A program made the translations under genes and the position numbers. Below, piece by piece: positions 1-7,475 of a DNA stretch of 17,830 bases. Position 1 is the first letter of the stretch, and every line of letters starts with the position of its first letter. This stretch comes from Actinomycetes bacterium (lineage in GTDB: Bacteria > Actinomycetota > Acidimicrobiia > Acidimicrobiales > RAAP-2): assembly GCA_021850345.1 (NCBI GenBank), contig JAJZMN010000102.1:1-17830 (forward strand). Direction: 5' to 3'. The notes beneath the pieces are model-generated. The model saw only the letters and a program-made list of their open reading frames with translations, did no database searches and was not told the origin of the DNA.

Positions 1-864
1 GCCGAAGGCCCCGGGGTACTCGGTCCGCAAGAAGTCGACGACACGGTCGACCTGCGCCCTGCCCTCGAGACCGATCTGCGAGGCACCGAGGGGGTCGAGC
101 GGCGCCTCGATGTGGGTCATGTTCAAGACCGCGGTGCCTCGCCCGGGAAAGAAGAACGCGAGCCCGTCACGCCGGATCAAGCCGTAGTGGGTCACCGTGG
201 CTGCCAGGCGGCTCGCGAACTCCTCGGGATCGGGTTGGAAGCGATCATCGACGTGCTCGACGATCGCCTGTTGGGAGCCATAGATCGGGCGGTCCGGGAC
301 CCGGCAGGTGAAGCCGGCCTCCCACGCCAAGGAGGCATCACCCGACGCGTCGACGAACCCTGTGGCGCACGCCTCCACGTCGCCGAACCGCGTGGCGAAC
401 CGCACCGAGGAGATCCGCCCCGCGGTCACCACGACGTCTTCGATCACCGCGCCGAGCAGGAGATCGATGCCAAGTTCGCCGACGGTTCGCTCCGCCCACC
501 GCGAGAGCGCGATTTCGTCGTAGTACACGGTCGTCGTGTGGTGGTGATTGAAGTACAGGTCGCCATCGGGCCCAAGGGTCTCAAAGATGTCGTCGAAGAT
601 GCCGTGCGTGAGCTGGCGACGCTCGGGCGCATTGCCGAACACCCCGCAGAAGAGCCCGATCAAGGAGTTGACCATCTGGCCGCCCAGGACTGGGAGGGAG
701 TCGACGAGGAGCACCCTGCGCCCGAGGCGAGCGGACTCGATGGCCGCAGACAGTCCGGCGATCCCTGCGCCCACCACGCACACGTCCGCGGTCGATCGCG
801 TCGGCGCGGACTCGGCGGGTTTGGTGACCGACGTGACCCGAAGGTCGGTCAGCGGGTGCGGCAT
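1..864 (-). CDS. FAD-dependent oxidoreductase (FAD_oxidored-like), C-terminus beyond window
   Basis: Reverse-strand reading frame open from the start codon to the window edge: 288 codons, no stop. The N-terminus has a dinucleotide-binding fold, GAGIAGLSAA at about residues 32-41, with an acidic residue ending the second strand (VLLVDS, D55), followed by PVLGGQM at about 58-64. This is the usual layout of flavin oxidoreductases of the PF12831 type, so FAD binding is well supported; the substrate is unknown. The ATG at 864 is chosen because a GGGGGAG ribosome site lies 6 bases upstream. An in-frame ATG at 900 has no such site. The gene is divergent from the SDR/transketolase operon and shares its promoter region, so it probably works on the same compound. 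The C-terminal part is not visible. Confidence 0.8.
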   Translation of the reverse strand, partial: MPHPLTDLRVTSVTKPAESAPTRSTADVCVVGAGIAGLSAAIESARLGRRVLLVDSLPVLGGQMVNSLIGLFCGVFGNAPERRQLTHGIFDDIFETLGPDGDLYFNHHHTTTVYYDEIALSRWAERTVGELGIDLLLGAVIEDVVVTAGRISSVRFATRFGDVEACATGFVDASGDASLAWEAGFTCRVPDRPIYGSQQAIVEHVDDRFQPDPEEFASRLAATVTHYGLIRRDGLAFFFPGRGTAVLNMTHIEAPLDPLGASQIGLEGRAQVDRVVDFLRTEYPGAFG

Positions 865-886
865 TCGGTTCTCCCCCCCGAATCGT

Positions 887-976
887 GCATGCTCGGCCAT
901 GGTAAGCGTGCCGATTACGTTACGGAAATCAGTATTTCTTCTAACCGCCAACAACGTTGTTTATGGCTGAGCATGC
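887..976. promoter_or_regulatory. Nested inverted repeat in divergent promoter region
   Basis: The 292-base gap between the leftward FAD oxidoreductase and the rightward SDR contains no credible gene. Its AT-richer core has outer arms GCATGCTCGGCCAT (887-900) and ATGGCTGAGCATGC (963-976), complementary at 13 of 14 positions. An inner dyad, GAAAT-CAGT-ATTTC (925-938), has exactly the same centre, between 931 and 932. Two concentric dyads in a divergent promoter suggest an operator or looping site for a dimeric regulator controlling both transcription units. No regulator gene is in view and no -10/-35 pair could be assigned with confidence. Confidence 0.55.
950..961. promoter_or_regulatory. Perfect 12-bp palindrome, candidate operator
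   Basis: AACAACGTTGTT is a perfect palindrome between the divergent FAD oxidoreductase and SDR genes, off-centre relative to the larger nested repeat. Its size and symmetry fit a dimeric helix-turn-helix repressor (TetR, GntR or IclR type). A related dyad, CAACATTGTTG, occurs at 7384-7394 beyond the other end of the catabolic genes. Regulator identity is not known. Confidence 0.45.
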
Positions 977-1162
977 GAGGGCTCTCCCTTTCCACCTCCG
1001 TGGACCCGCTCGGCACCGCCTGCCCCCGCGTCTCGTGGCGCGACGCGTCCCGGACGCGGGGGTGAACGACGACGTCGGGCCGCCGAAGGGCGCTTCCGAC
1101 GCGTACGATGACAGCACACGTGCCGTTCGGCACCGACGGGCTCGACGAGACGAGGAGTGGCG

Positions 1163-1984
1163 GTGCGGGAATTCTCCGGGAAGGTCGCGGTCGTGACCGG
1201 GGCGGCAAGCGGCATGGGCCGCGCCTTCGCCCAGCGCTTCGCCCAGGAAGGCATGCAACTCGCGATTGCCGATATCGACGGCGGCGGCCTCGAGAACGCC
1301 GCGACGGAGCTGCGAGCCGAAGGGCACCGGGTGCTCACGGTGCGAACCGACGTCTCGAAGCTCGCCGACATCGAGCACCTCGCCGCGACGACCGTCGCCG
1401 AGTACGGCACCGTGCACCTCGTGTGCAACAACGCTGGTGTCGAGGGCTACCTCGACGGTGCCATCTGGGAGGCGACCGACAAGGACTGGGCCTGGACGAT
1501 CGGTGTCAACTTCTGGAGCGTCGTCTACGGGGTCCGGACCTTCGTTCCGCTGCTCCTCGCCAACGGCGACGGTGGTCACATCGTGAATACCTGTTCGATG
1601 ACGTCGGTCGTGAAGGCAGGCAACATGTACAGCATCGCGAAGCACGCGGTGCTCGCCCTCACCGAAGCGCTCGACACCGACCTGCGCAAGCGTGGCGCCA
1701 GCGTGGGGGTGACCGCGCTGTGTCCTGGCATCATCGCCACCCGGCTGTTCCAGGGAAGTCGCAATCGGCCCGACGAGCTGAAGAACGAGGTGCCGACCCC
1801 CGGGGCGGCGGAAGGCCAAGAGCTTCGAGCGCGCATGCACGAGCGGCTGTCGCAGGGGATGTCCCCCGAAGAGGTCGCGGAGATCCTCGTCGAGGCCATC
1901 AGGGACGGTCGGCTCTACGCGCTGACCGACCACGACTGGGACGACCAGATCGTCGCCCGCAACGACGCCATACTGGTTCGCTAG
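1163..1984 (+). CDS. Classical short-chain dehydrogenase/reductase
   Basis: A 273-residue Rossmann-fold oxidoreductase interconverting an alcohol and a ketone with a nicotinamide cofactor. Visible motifs from the chosen start are TGAASGMG (12-19, cofactor binding), D37 at the end of strand 2 (favours NAD over NADP), NNAG (89-92) and the catalytic set S145, Y156, K160 in YSIAK. The GTG at 1163 is preferred because AGGAG ends 5 bases upstream. A GTG at 1157, two codons earlier, would sit on top of that site. It is the first rightward gene after the divergent promoter region and lies 65 bases before the split transketolase. The C-terminal tail is longer than in the second SDR of this cluster, so the two are not recent duplicates. 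Substrate unknown. Confidence 0.85.
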   Translation: MREFSGKVAVVTGAASGMGRAFAQRFAQEGMQLAIADIDGGGLENAATELRAEGHRVLTVRTDVSKLADIEHLAATTVAEYGTVHLVCNNAGVEGYLDGAIWEATDKDWAWTIGVNFWSVVYGVRTFVPLLLANGDGGHIVNTCSMTSVVKAGNMYSIAKHAVLALTEALDTDLRKRGASVGVTALCPGIIATRLFQGSRNRPDELKNEVPTPGAAEGQELRARMHERLSQGMSPEEVAEILVEAIRDGRLYALTDHDWDDQIVARNDAILVR

Positions 1985-2049
1985 ATGCCAGCGGGACGAG
2001 CGGTGGCGCGGGGAGCAGTTGGACACATGCTCATGCGGGAAGGAGCGAG

Positions 2050-2934
2050 ATGACCGTTTCGGCCAGGGCACGAGCGGCGACCGTCCTCGAGCGAGGCAGG
2101 CCGATCGACGTCGGCGAGCTGCGCCGACGTGCCGACTGGATCCGGCTCGAGACGATCCGACTGATCGACCAGGCCGGGCTCGGCCACTACTCGAGCACGT
2201 TCTCGTGCGCCGAGGCACTGGCCGTCCTCTACTACCACACGCTCCGCCTGGATCCCTGCGAGCCGAGGTGGCCGGATCGGGACCGTTTCGTGCTCGGCAA
2301 GGGCCATGTCGCCGTCGGCCAATGGCCGGTGCTGGCTGATCTCGGCTACTTCCCCGAATCCTGGCTCGACGGCTACGGTCGACTCGGCTCCCCGCTCACC
2401 GACCACCCCGACATGCGAAAGGTCCCTGGCGTCGACTTCAGCTCGGGGTCACTGGGTCATAATCTCTCGGTCGGCGTGGGAATGGGACTCGGCGTGCGTC
2501 TCCACCGAAGCGACGCCCGCATCTTCGTCCTGACCGGAGACGGCGAGCTCCAAGAGGGCCAGGTCTGGGAGGCGGCCATGGCTGCCTCCCACTACCGGCT
2601 CGGGAACCTCGTCGCCATCGTCGACGCCAACGGTTTCTCCGGCGGGGGGGCGACCTCGGTGACGATGAACATCGAACCGCTGGCGAGCCGCTTCGAGGTC
2701 TTCGGATGGGCGGTCGAGGAGATCGATGGCAACGATGTCGAGGCGCTCGTGCGCACCTTCGACGCCCTGCCCGACCCGAGCGGCGAACAGCCGCGGTGCA
2801 TCGTCTCGAGGACGCGCAAGGGCAAGGGGCTCGCCGAGATGGAGGCGGTGCCGCAAGCGTGGCACCTCGGGCACATGACCGACGAGGAGCGGACGGCCGC
2901 GGTCGCCGAGATCGACGCGAGGCTCCGCCGATGA
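2050..2934 (+). CDS. Transketolase, N-terminal (thiamine diphosphate-binding) subunit
   Basis: A 294-residue protein matching the N-terminal half of transketolase, the enzyme that moves a two-carbon ketol unit between sugars using thiamine diphosphate and a divalent metal. Visible motifs are GLGHYSS (43-49), LGKGHVA (82-88), SGSLGHNLSVGVGMG (132-146), and the cofactor/metal motif GDGELQEG (163-170) ending at N194 in VDAN. Canonical transketolases are about 650 residues in one chain; this half stops where the pyrimidine-binding domain would begin, and the next gene supplies it. AGGAG lies 4 bases before the ATG. The stop overlaps the next start as ATGA, which fits equal production of two subunits. 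A run of seven G at 2644-2650 lies in the coding sequence but the frame is intact. Confidence 0.92.
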   Translation: MTVSARARAATVLERGRPIDVGELRRRADWIRLETIRLIDQAGLGHYSSTFSCAEALAVLYYHTLRLDPCEPRWPDRDRFVLGKGHVAVGQWPVLADLGYFPESWLDGYGRLGSPLTDHPDMRKVPGVDFSSGSLGHNLSVGVGMGLGVRLHRSDARIFVLTGDGELQEGQVWEAAMAASHYRLGNLVAIVDANGFSGGGATSVTMNIEPLASRFEVFGWAVEEIDGNDVEALVRTFDALPDPSGEQPRCIVSRTRKGKGLAEMEAVPQAWHLGHMTDEERTAAVAEIDARLRR

Positions 2935-3899
2935 CCAACGTGACGGCCAAGATGGAGGACGTCTTCTCGGAGGAGGCGCAGGCGCAGAGCCCGAACGTCG
3001 TCGCCGAGGAGCTCACCCGTCTCGCCGAGGCGCATCCCGAGGTCGTCGTGCTCTCGGCAGACATGGGCGCCGCGCTCGTTCCCGTGCGCCAAGCCTTTCC
3101 CGATCGCTACTTCGACCTCGGCATCGCCGAGACCAACACGATCTCGGTCGCAGCAGGCCTCGCTTCGTGCGGTTTCGTTCCCTACGTCGTCTCGATGGCG
3201 CCCTTCGGCATGCTGAAGTGCGCCGAGCAGATCCGCACCGATCTCGCGGCCACGAAGATGCCGGTGCGGATCGTCACGCGCCTGTCCGGTCTTGCCATGG
3301 GGTTCTTCGGCGTGAGCCATCACGCGATCGAGGACCTCGCCATCGCCCGGAGCATCACGAACCTGACCGTGTGCGCGCCGAGCGATGCCTGCTCCACCCT
3401 CGCCCTCCTGCGCTCGACCTTCGACGTCGATGGACCCGTGCTCATCCGTACGAGCGAAGGCGTCACGCGCTCGGTCTACAGCACCGTGCCGACGATTCCT
3501 CGGGGTTCGTGCACGGTGGTTCGGCCGGGTGACGACGCGTCGGTGATCGCGACGGGACTGGGCACCTCGGCTGCCCTCGACGCGGCCGAGGCGCTGGCAG
3601 CCGACGGCGTCGACGTCAGGGTGATCGACGCCGCCTATCTGAAGCCCTTCGACGAGCAGGCCGTCCTCGAGGCGGCGTCGACCGGTGCGGTCCTCACCGT
3701 CGAGGAGCATCATGCTCTCGGCGGTCTGGGCTCGATGGTCGCGGAAGTCCTCGGCCGGCACGGCATGAACGTCCGTCTCGACTCGCTCGCCCTCCCCGAC
3801 GAAGACCTCGAGGTCGGCGTGCCGGGGGAGCTCATCGAGCACTACGGGATCACCTCGACCGGCATCACCGAGCGCCTCCGCCGTCTCGTCGGCGCCTGA
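2931..3899 (+). CDS. Transketolase, C-terminal subunit
   Basis: A 322-residue partner of the preceding gene, carrying the pyrimidine-binding and C-terminal domains. The cofactor-activating glutamate is seen in GIAETN (E67), and the substrate loop reads GFFGVSHHAIED (124-135). Most transketolases have a THQ-type sequence in this loop; the SHH here suggests a divergent subfamily or different substrate preference. The C-terminal domain (about 195-322) includes EEHHALGGLGS. The start overlaps the upstream stop (ATGA), so translation is coupled. Thirteen bases separate it from the zinc dehydrogenase. It most likely forms an alpha2/beta2-type split transketolase. A DXS-like enzyme is less likely because of the split and the gene context. 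Confidence 0.9.
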   Translation: MTNVTAKMEDVFSEEAQAQSPNVVAEELTRLAEAHPEVVVLSADMGAALVPVRQAFPDRYFDLGIAETNTISVAAGLASCGFVPYVVSMAPFGMLKCAEQIRTDLAATKMPVRIVTRLSGLAMGFFGVSHHAIEDLAIARSITNLTVCAPSDACSTLALLRSTFDVDGPVLIRTSEGVTRSVYSTVPTIPRGSCTVVRPGDDASVIATGLGTSAALDAAEALAADGVDVRVIDAAYLKPFDEQAVLEAASTGAVLTVEEHHALGGLGSMVAEVLGRHGMNVRLDSLALPDEDLEVGVPGELIEHYGITSTGITERLRRLVGA

Positions 3900-3912
3900 G
3901 AGGCTCCGTGCC

Positions 3913-4977
3913 GTGCGCGCGCTGATCGCCGTCGGCCGCACCGTCGAGGTGACGACGTGGCCCGACCCAGTCCCCCGACCGGGCGAAGTCGTCGTCGCCG
4001 TGCACTCGTGCGGGATCTGCGGTTCGGACGTGCACGGCATCGAGCAGGGCCGTGTGGCACATGGTCGGGTCCTCGGGCACGAGCTCTCGGGGACCGTCGT
4101 CGCGCTGGGTGACGGAGTCGACTCGGTGCGCGTGGACGATGCGGTGGCAGTCGATCCGCTCGGGGCGTGCGGCCACTGCGACGAGTGCGCGCGAGGGCTC
4201 AGCCTGCGCTGTGCAGCCGTACCAAACATCGGCCTCGACGCGCCAGGCGGCTTCGCCGAGTACCTGAGCGTGCCAGCGACTCAGCTGCACCCGCTCGGGC
4301 CTGCATCGTTCGAGCAGGGGGCGCGCGTGGAACCACTCGCAGTGGCGCTGCACGCCGCGCATCTCGCCGGCGCCGGTCCAGGGTGCCGAGCCGTGGTCTT
4401 CGGGGTCGGCTCCATCGGTCTGAGCGTCGTTCTGGCGCTCCGATCCCTCGGCGCCGCGGAGATCGTCGCCATCGGCAGATCACCCGGACGCCGGAGAGCC
4501 GCGGAGGCGGCCGGCGCAGACGTCGTCGACTCATCAGTGATCGATCTCGACTCCTACTTCACCGAGCGCGCCGGCCACTTCGACGCCGCATTCGAGTGCT
4601 CCGGCGCCGAGGAGGCCTTCTCGCTGCTCGTGCGCGCCCTCGCCTCCAACGGCAGGTTCGTCGCGCTCGCCTTGACCAGTCAGGTGACGCCGCTGGCGCT
4701 CAGGGAGCTCGTTGCGAGGAACTTGCACGTCATCGGGTCGTGCGCCTTTGCGCCGCACGAATTCGCCGAGGCACTCTCGCTCATCGCCACCGGTGCCGTC
4801 GATCCGTCGCCGCTCGTCAGCGCGCAGCTGAGCCTGCAGGAGGCCCCAGCGGCATTCCACGACCTTCGCCACCCGCGCGATCACGTTGCGGCGCTCGTGC
4901 AACCCTGGCGTCCCGGGCTGCCCGGCGCCCGACCCGGTGCGCACACTCGAGACGCCGTCGAAGGAGGAGAACCGTGA
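3913..4977 (+). CDS. Zinc-dependent medium-chain dehydrogenase (sorbitol/threonine dehydrogenase type)
   Basis: A 354-residue medium-chain dehydrogenase that should oxidise a secondary alcohol or polyol to a ketone with NAD(P). Catalytic zinc ligands are visible in CGICGSDVH (C36) and GHE (H56, E57), with E140 in EPLAVALHA, the signature of the sorbitol/threonine/polyol dehydrogenase branch. The structural zinc site is C86, C89, C92, C100. The cofactor motif GVGSIG spans 164-169. The GTG start at 3913 has a GAGAGG site 9 bases upstream. The last 20 or so residues are proline/glycine/alanine-rich and probably not part of the fold. The stop overlaps the following SDR start (GTGA). Substrate unknown; the context suggests the same pathway as the transketolase. 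Confidence 0.9.
   Translation: MRALIAVGRTVEVTTWPDPVPRPGEVVVAVHSCGICGSDVHGIEQGRVAHGRVLGHELSGTVVALGDGVDSVRVDDAVAVDPLGACGHCDECARGLSLRCAAVPNIGLDAPGGFAEYLSVPATQLHPLGPASFEQGARVEPLAVALHAAHLAGAGPGCRAVVFGVGSIGLSVVLALRSLGAAEIVAIGRSPGRRRAAEAAGADVVDSSVIDLDSYFTERAGHFDAAFECSGAEEAFSLLVRALASNGRFVALALTSQVTPLALRELVARNLHVIGSCAFAPHEFAEALSLIATGAVDPSPLVSAQLSLQEAPAAFHDLRHPRDHVAALVQPWRPGLPGARPGAHTRDAVEGGEP
4961..4968 (+). promoter_or_regulatory. Strong ribosome binding site for second SDR
   Basis: AAGGAGGA lies inside the end of the zinc dehydrogenase gene, 5 bases before the GTG at 4974. It is a near-perfect anti-Shine-Dalgarno match and fixes that start despite the overlap with the upstream stop. Confidence 0.75.
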
Positions 4978-5738
4978 CCGCGAGCAGGTTCGAAGGCAAG
5001 GTCGCAGTGGTGACGGGCGCAGCCTCCGGCATCGGCAGGGCCGCGGCCGCCCGCCTCGGCGCCGATGGGGCTCGTCTCGTGCTCGTCGACCGAGACGCCG
5101 CGCAACTTGCCTCGACCGCGAAGGACCTCGGCGCTGCAGTGCACCTCGAAGCCGACGTCACCGACGAGGTGGCAGTGGACCGCTACGTCACAGAAGCCGA
5201 GGCGATCGGCGGGATCGACCTCTTCGTCAACAACGCAGGGATCGAAGGTCGTGTGGCACCCATCGTCGACCTTTCCCTCGAGGACTGGGACCGCGTCCAG
5301 GCCGTCAACGCGCGAGGCGTCTTCCTCGGCTTGCGGGCGGTGCTGCGCTCGATGACGAAGGCCGGACGCGGGGGAGCCATCGTGAACACCGCGTCGATGG
5401 CCGGCATCAAGGGCGGCCCCAGCTTCAGCCCCTACATCGCCTCCAAGCACGCGGTGGTCGGTTTGACCCGCACCGCGGCATTGGAGGTCGCGTCGAAGGG
5501 AATCCGCGTCAATGCGGTCGCGCCCGGCTTCATCGACACCCGCATGCTGCAGAGCCTCGAGTCGGCATTCGGAGCAGACGACCTCGAGGCTGCCCGCCGT
5601 CGGCGCGAATCTCTCGTGCCGATGGGCCGTTACGGCAGCCCCGACGAGGTCGCCAACGTGATGGCGTTCCTCCTGAGCGACGACGCGAGCTACCTGACGG
5701 GCAACATCGTGCTCGTCGACGGCGGTCTGAACGCCTGA
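4974..5738 (+). CDS. Classical short-chain dehydrogenase/reductase
   Basis: A 254-residue SDR of typical length, last gene of the rightward catabolic operon. Motifs are TGAASGIG (14-21), D39 at the end of strand 2 (NAD preference), NNAG (86-89), catalytic S141, Y154 and K158 in YIASK, APGFIDT (183-189) and the C-terminal TGNIVLVDGG (242-251) typical of FabG-like and sugar-alcohol SDRs. The GTG start follows a strong AAGGAGGA site and overlaps the zinc dehydrogenase stop by four bases. In this setting it probably oxidises or reduces a pathway intermediate. A fatty-acid synthesis role is unlikely because no such genes are near. The 79 bases after its stop are convergent with the next gene. Confidence 0.88.
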   Translation: MTASRFEGKVAVVTGAASGIGRAAAARLGADGARLVLVDRDAAQLASTAKDLGAAVHLEADVTDEVAVDRYVTEAEAIGGIDLFVNNAGIEGRVAPIVDLSLEDWDRVQAVNARGVFLGLRAVLRSMTKAGRGGAIVNTASMAGIKGGPSFSPYIASKHAVVGLTRTAALEVASKGIRVNAVAPGFIDTRMLQSLESAFGADDLEAARRRRESLVPMGRYGSPDEVANVMAFLLSDDASYLTGNIVLVDGGLNA

Positions 5739-5817
5739 GCCGCCAGCACGTGAACACGACGGAACTCTTTTGTCGTCCGAGCAGGCGACATCGTCACCCC
5801 GACACCGTCGACGATCG

Positions 5818-6945
5818 TCAGTCGTCGTAGACGATGACGCCTCTGATGTTCTTGCCGTCGAGCATGTCCTGGTAGCCCTCGTTCACCTGGTCGAGCGTGT
5901 AGCGCCTCGTGATGAGCTCGTTCAGCATCAAGTCGCCGTTCTCCCACAAAGACAGCAGGCGCGGGATGTCGTAGAGCGGGTTCGAAGAGCCGAAGATGGT
6001 CCCTTGGATCCGCTTCTGCCAGCCGGTGATGGCCGCGGAGTTCTGGACGATCGTCATGTCGCCCTGCTTGGGGATCCCCGTGATGGTGACGGTGCCGCCC
6101 TTGCCCACGATCTTGATCCCCCGGTCGACGACGTCGGCCGTCATCACCCCGACCGTCAGGATCGCGTGGTCCGCCCCCTGGCCCCAGGTGACCTCGGTGA
6201 CGTACGCCTGGGCTTCGTCGGGATCGGTGAAGGTGCGCGTCGCGCCGACCTTCTCGGCCATCTCGAGCTTGAAGGGCACGGGGTCGACGGCGACGAGGTG
6301 CTTCGCGCCGGCGAAGCGCGCTCCTTGCAGCGCGTTGATCCCGACACCGCCGATCCCGAAGACGACGACGACGTCGCCGGCACGCACCCCCGACGCGTAG
6401 ACGGCCGAGCCCCACCCCGTGGTGACCCCGCAGCCCACGAGCGCGGCGACGTCGAAGGGGAGCCAGTCGTGGATCTTGGTCACCGACCACTCCGAGAGCA
6501 CCGCGTGCTCCGAGAAGGTCCCGAGCGCACAGAATGCGCCGACGTCCTCGCCGTGCTCGTGGAACCGGTACGTCTCGTCCGGCAGGCATCCCACCAACAT
6601 GTGCAGCCCGCGGTCGCACAGGCTCGAGCGTCCCGTCTGGCAGTAGCGGCACGTCCCGCAGACCGGGATGAACGAGCAGACGATGTGGTCGCCCTCGGCC
6701 ACCCGCGTCACCTTGGCACCCGTCGCCACGACGACGCCCGCGCCCTCGTGGCCGCCCACCATCGGGAGACGCGCCTTGCTGTCACCCGATCGGACGTGCT
6801 CGTCGGAGTGGCAGAGCCCGGCGGCCTTGAACTTCACGAGGACCTCGTTGTCCTTCGGCGGGTCCAAGTCGAGCTCGACGACGTCCCAGGGCTTGCCGGC
6901 CTCGTGGAGCACCGCGGCCCGGGTCTTGCGCACGGTCTCGGTCAT
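5818..6945 (-). CDS. Zinc alcohol dehydrogenase, NDMA-dependent / mycofactocin-associated type
   Basis: A 375-residue medium-chain alcohol dehydrogenase resembling the NDMA-dependent family (TIGR03989-like), whose NAD is tightly held and thought to be recycled through the redox peptide mycofactocin. Catalytic zinc ligands are C45 (CHSDEH), H66/E67 (GGHEGAG) and C172 (GCGVTTGWG). The structural site is C96, C99, C102, C110, and the cofactor motif GIGGVG spans 197-202. The ATG at 6945 is chosen because AGGAGG lies 8 bases upstream (6954-6959). The longer frame up to 7014 reads poorly. The gene faces the rightward catabolic operon tail-to-tail. No mycofactocin synthesis gene is in view, so cofactor dependence is inferred from resemblance. 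An ordinary class III-like alcohol dehydrogenase is the alternative. Confidence 0.88.
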   Translation of the reverse strand: MTETVRKTRAAVLHEAGKPWDVVELDLDPPKDNEVLVKFKAAGLCHSDEHVRSGDSKARLPMVGGHEGAGVVVATGAKVTRVAEGDHIVCSFIPVCGTCRYCQTGRSSLCDRGLHMLVGCLPDETYRFHEHGEDVGAFCALGTFSEHAVLSEWSVTKIHDWLPFDVAALVGCGVTTGWGSAVYASGVRAGDVVVVFGIGGVGINALQGARFAGAKHLVAVDPVPFKLEMAEKVGATRTFTDPDEAQAYVTEVTWGQGADHAILTVGVMTADVVDRGIKIVGKGGTVTITGIPKQGDMTIVQNSAAITGWQKRIQGTIFGSSNPLYDIPRLLSLWENGDLMLNELITRRYTLDQVNEGYQDMLDGKNIRGVIVYDD

Positions 6946-7157
6946 CTCGAGCACCTCCTGTCTCGATGCGACGGGAGGCCGTGACCAGCACCGGCGCGCC
7001 AAGCTGGCCGCCACGGCGCGCGCGTCCCCCCGCGTGGTCTTCCCCCCGGACCAGTCGGCGTCGGTCCCGTTGTGGTCAACCGGTGCGCAGCGGCGCGCGC
7101 TGCACCGACCTCTCTCGCTCGTGGGTCGAACGGCAGGGCGCAGCGGATGTCGTGCAC

Positions 7158-7211
7158 GGTGCGTCCGGCACGTGAGGTGCGTCCGGCACGTGAGGTGCGT
7201 CCCGCACGTGA
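7158..7211. repeat. Three tandem 18-bp repeats containing CACGTG
   Basis: Three head-to-tail copies of GGTGCGTCCGGCACGTGA, the third differing by one base (C for G). Each holds the palindrome CACGTG and a small GTGC/GCAC stem, and the palindrome CGTGCACG sits at the left edge (7151-7158). The array begins 213 bases upstream of the alcohol dehydrogenase start. It could be a multi-site operator or simply a short tandem duplication. Confidence 0.7.
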
Positions 7212-7383
7212 GGAGGGCTGGAGGCCGTCGTTCGCCCGGCGATGCCGCCGAGATCGCTCGTGCCCATGCGCTCGGCTACGCCCAAGCTCGCGCAGTACCC
7301 TCGACCCGATTGACGCCATGACCCCCCAGGTCGTGCTCGGCCGTCTGAATCGACCGCAACGTACTGCGACGCAACACGATTGT

Positions 7384-7394
7384 CAACATTGTTG
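7384..7394. promoter_or_regulatory. Dyad CAACATTGTTG, candidate operator
   Basis: Five-base arms CAACA/TGTTG around a single T, overlapping the eight-base palindrome TGTGCACA (7393-7400). The surrounding bases are AT-richer than the rest of this GC-rich intergenic stretch. The core resembles the AACAACGTTGTT palindrome at 950-961, so both may bind the same regulator, but the similarity is short. Confidence 0.35.
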
Positions 7395-7475
7395 TGCACA
7401 TTCGGTCCTGACGTGGGCGCACCCGCCGACGTGCGCGAGCCCGGGTGGGCGGCGCCGGCCGGCGGCGTATCGCCG

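Noticed and set aside
112..1065. Long rightward open frame (317 codons) over the first kilobase
   Set aside because: It is the antisense shadow of the FAD oxidoreductase; its protein is arginine/histidine-rich with no family pattern.
957..1196. Small rightward frame starting near the palindrome and running into the SDR
   Set aside because: The product is low-complexity and overlaps the SDR start in another frame; no ribosome site. Only its first codons are interesting, as part of the inverted repeat.
2644..2650. Run of seven G in the transketolase gene, considered as a phase-variable or frameshift site
   Set aside because: The frame is intact and the encoded glycines fall in a normal loop; runs of this length are common in this composition.
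4167..4980. Upstream extension of the second SDR frame into the zinc dehydrogenase
   Set aside because: The extension is arginine-rich shadow sequence; the strong ribosome site and family length place the start at 4974.
5810..5819. Palindrome GACGATCGTC at the convergent SDR/alcohol dehydrogenase junction, considered as a terminator
   Set aside because: It overlaps the alcohol dehydrogenase stop, has no loop or T-run, and is short for GC-rich DNA.
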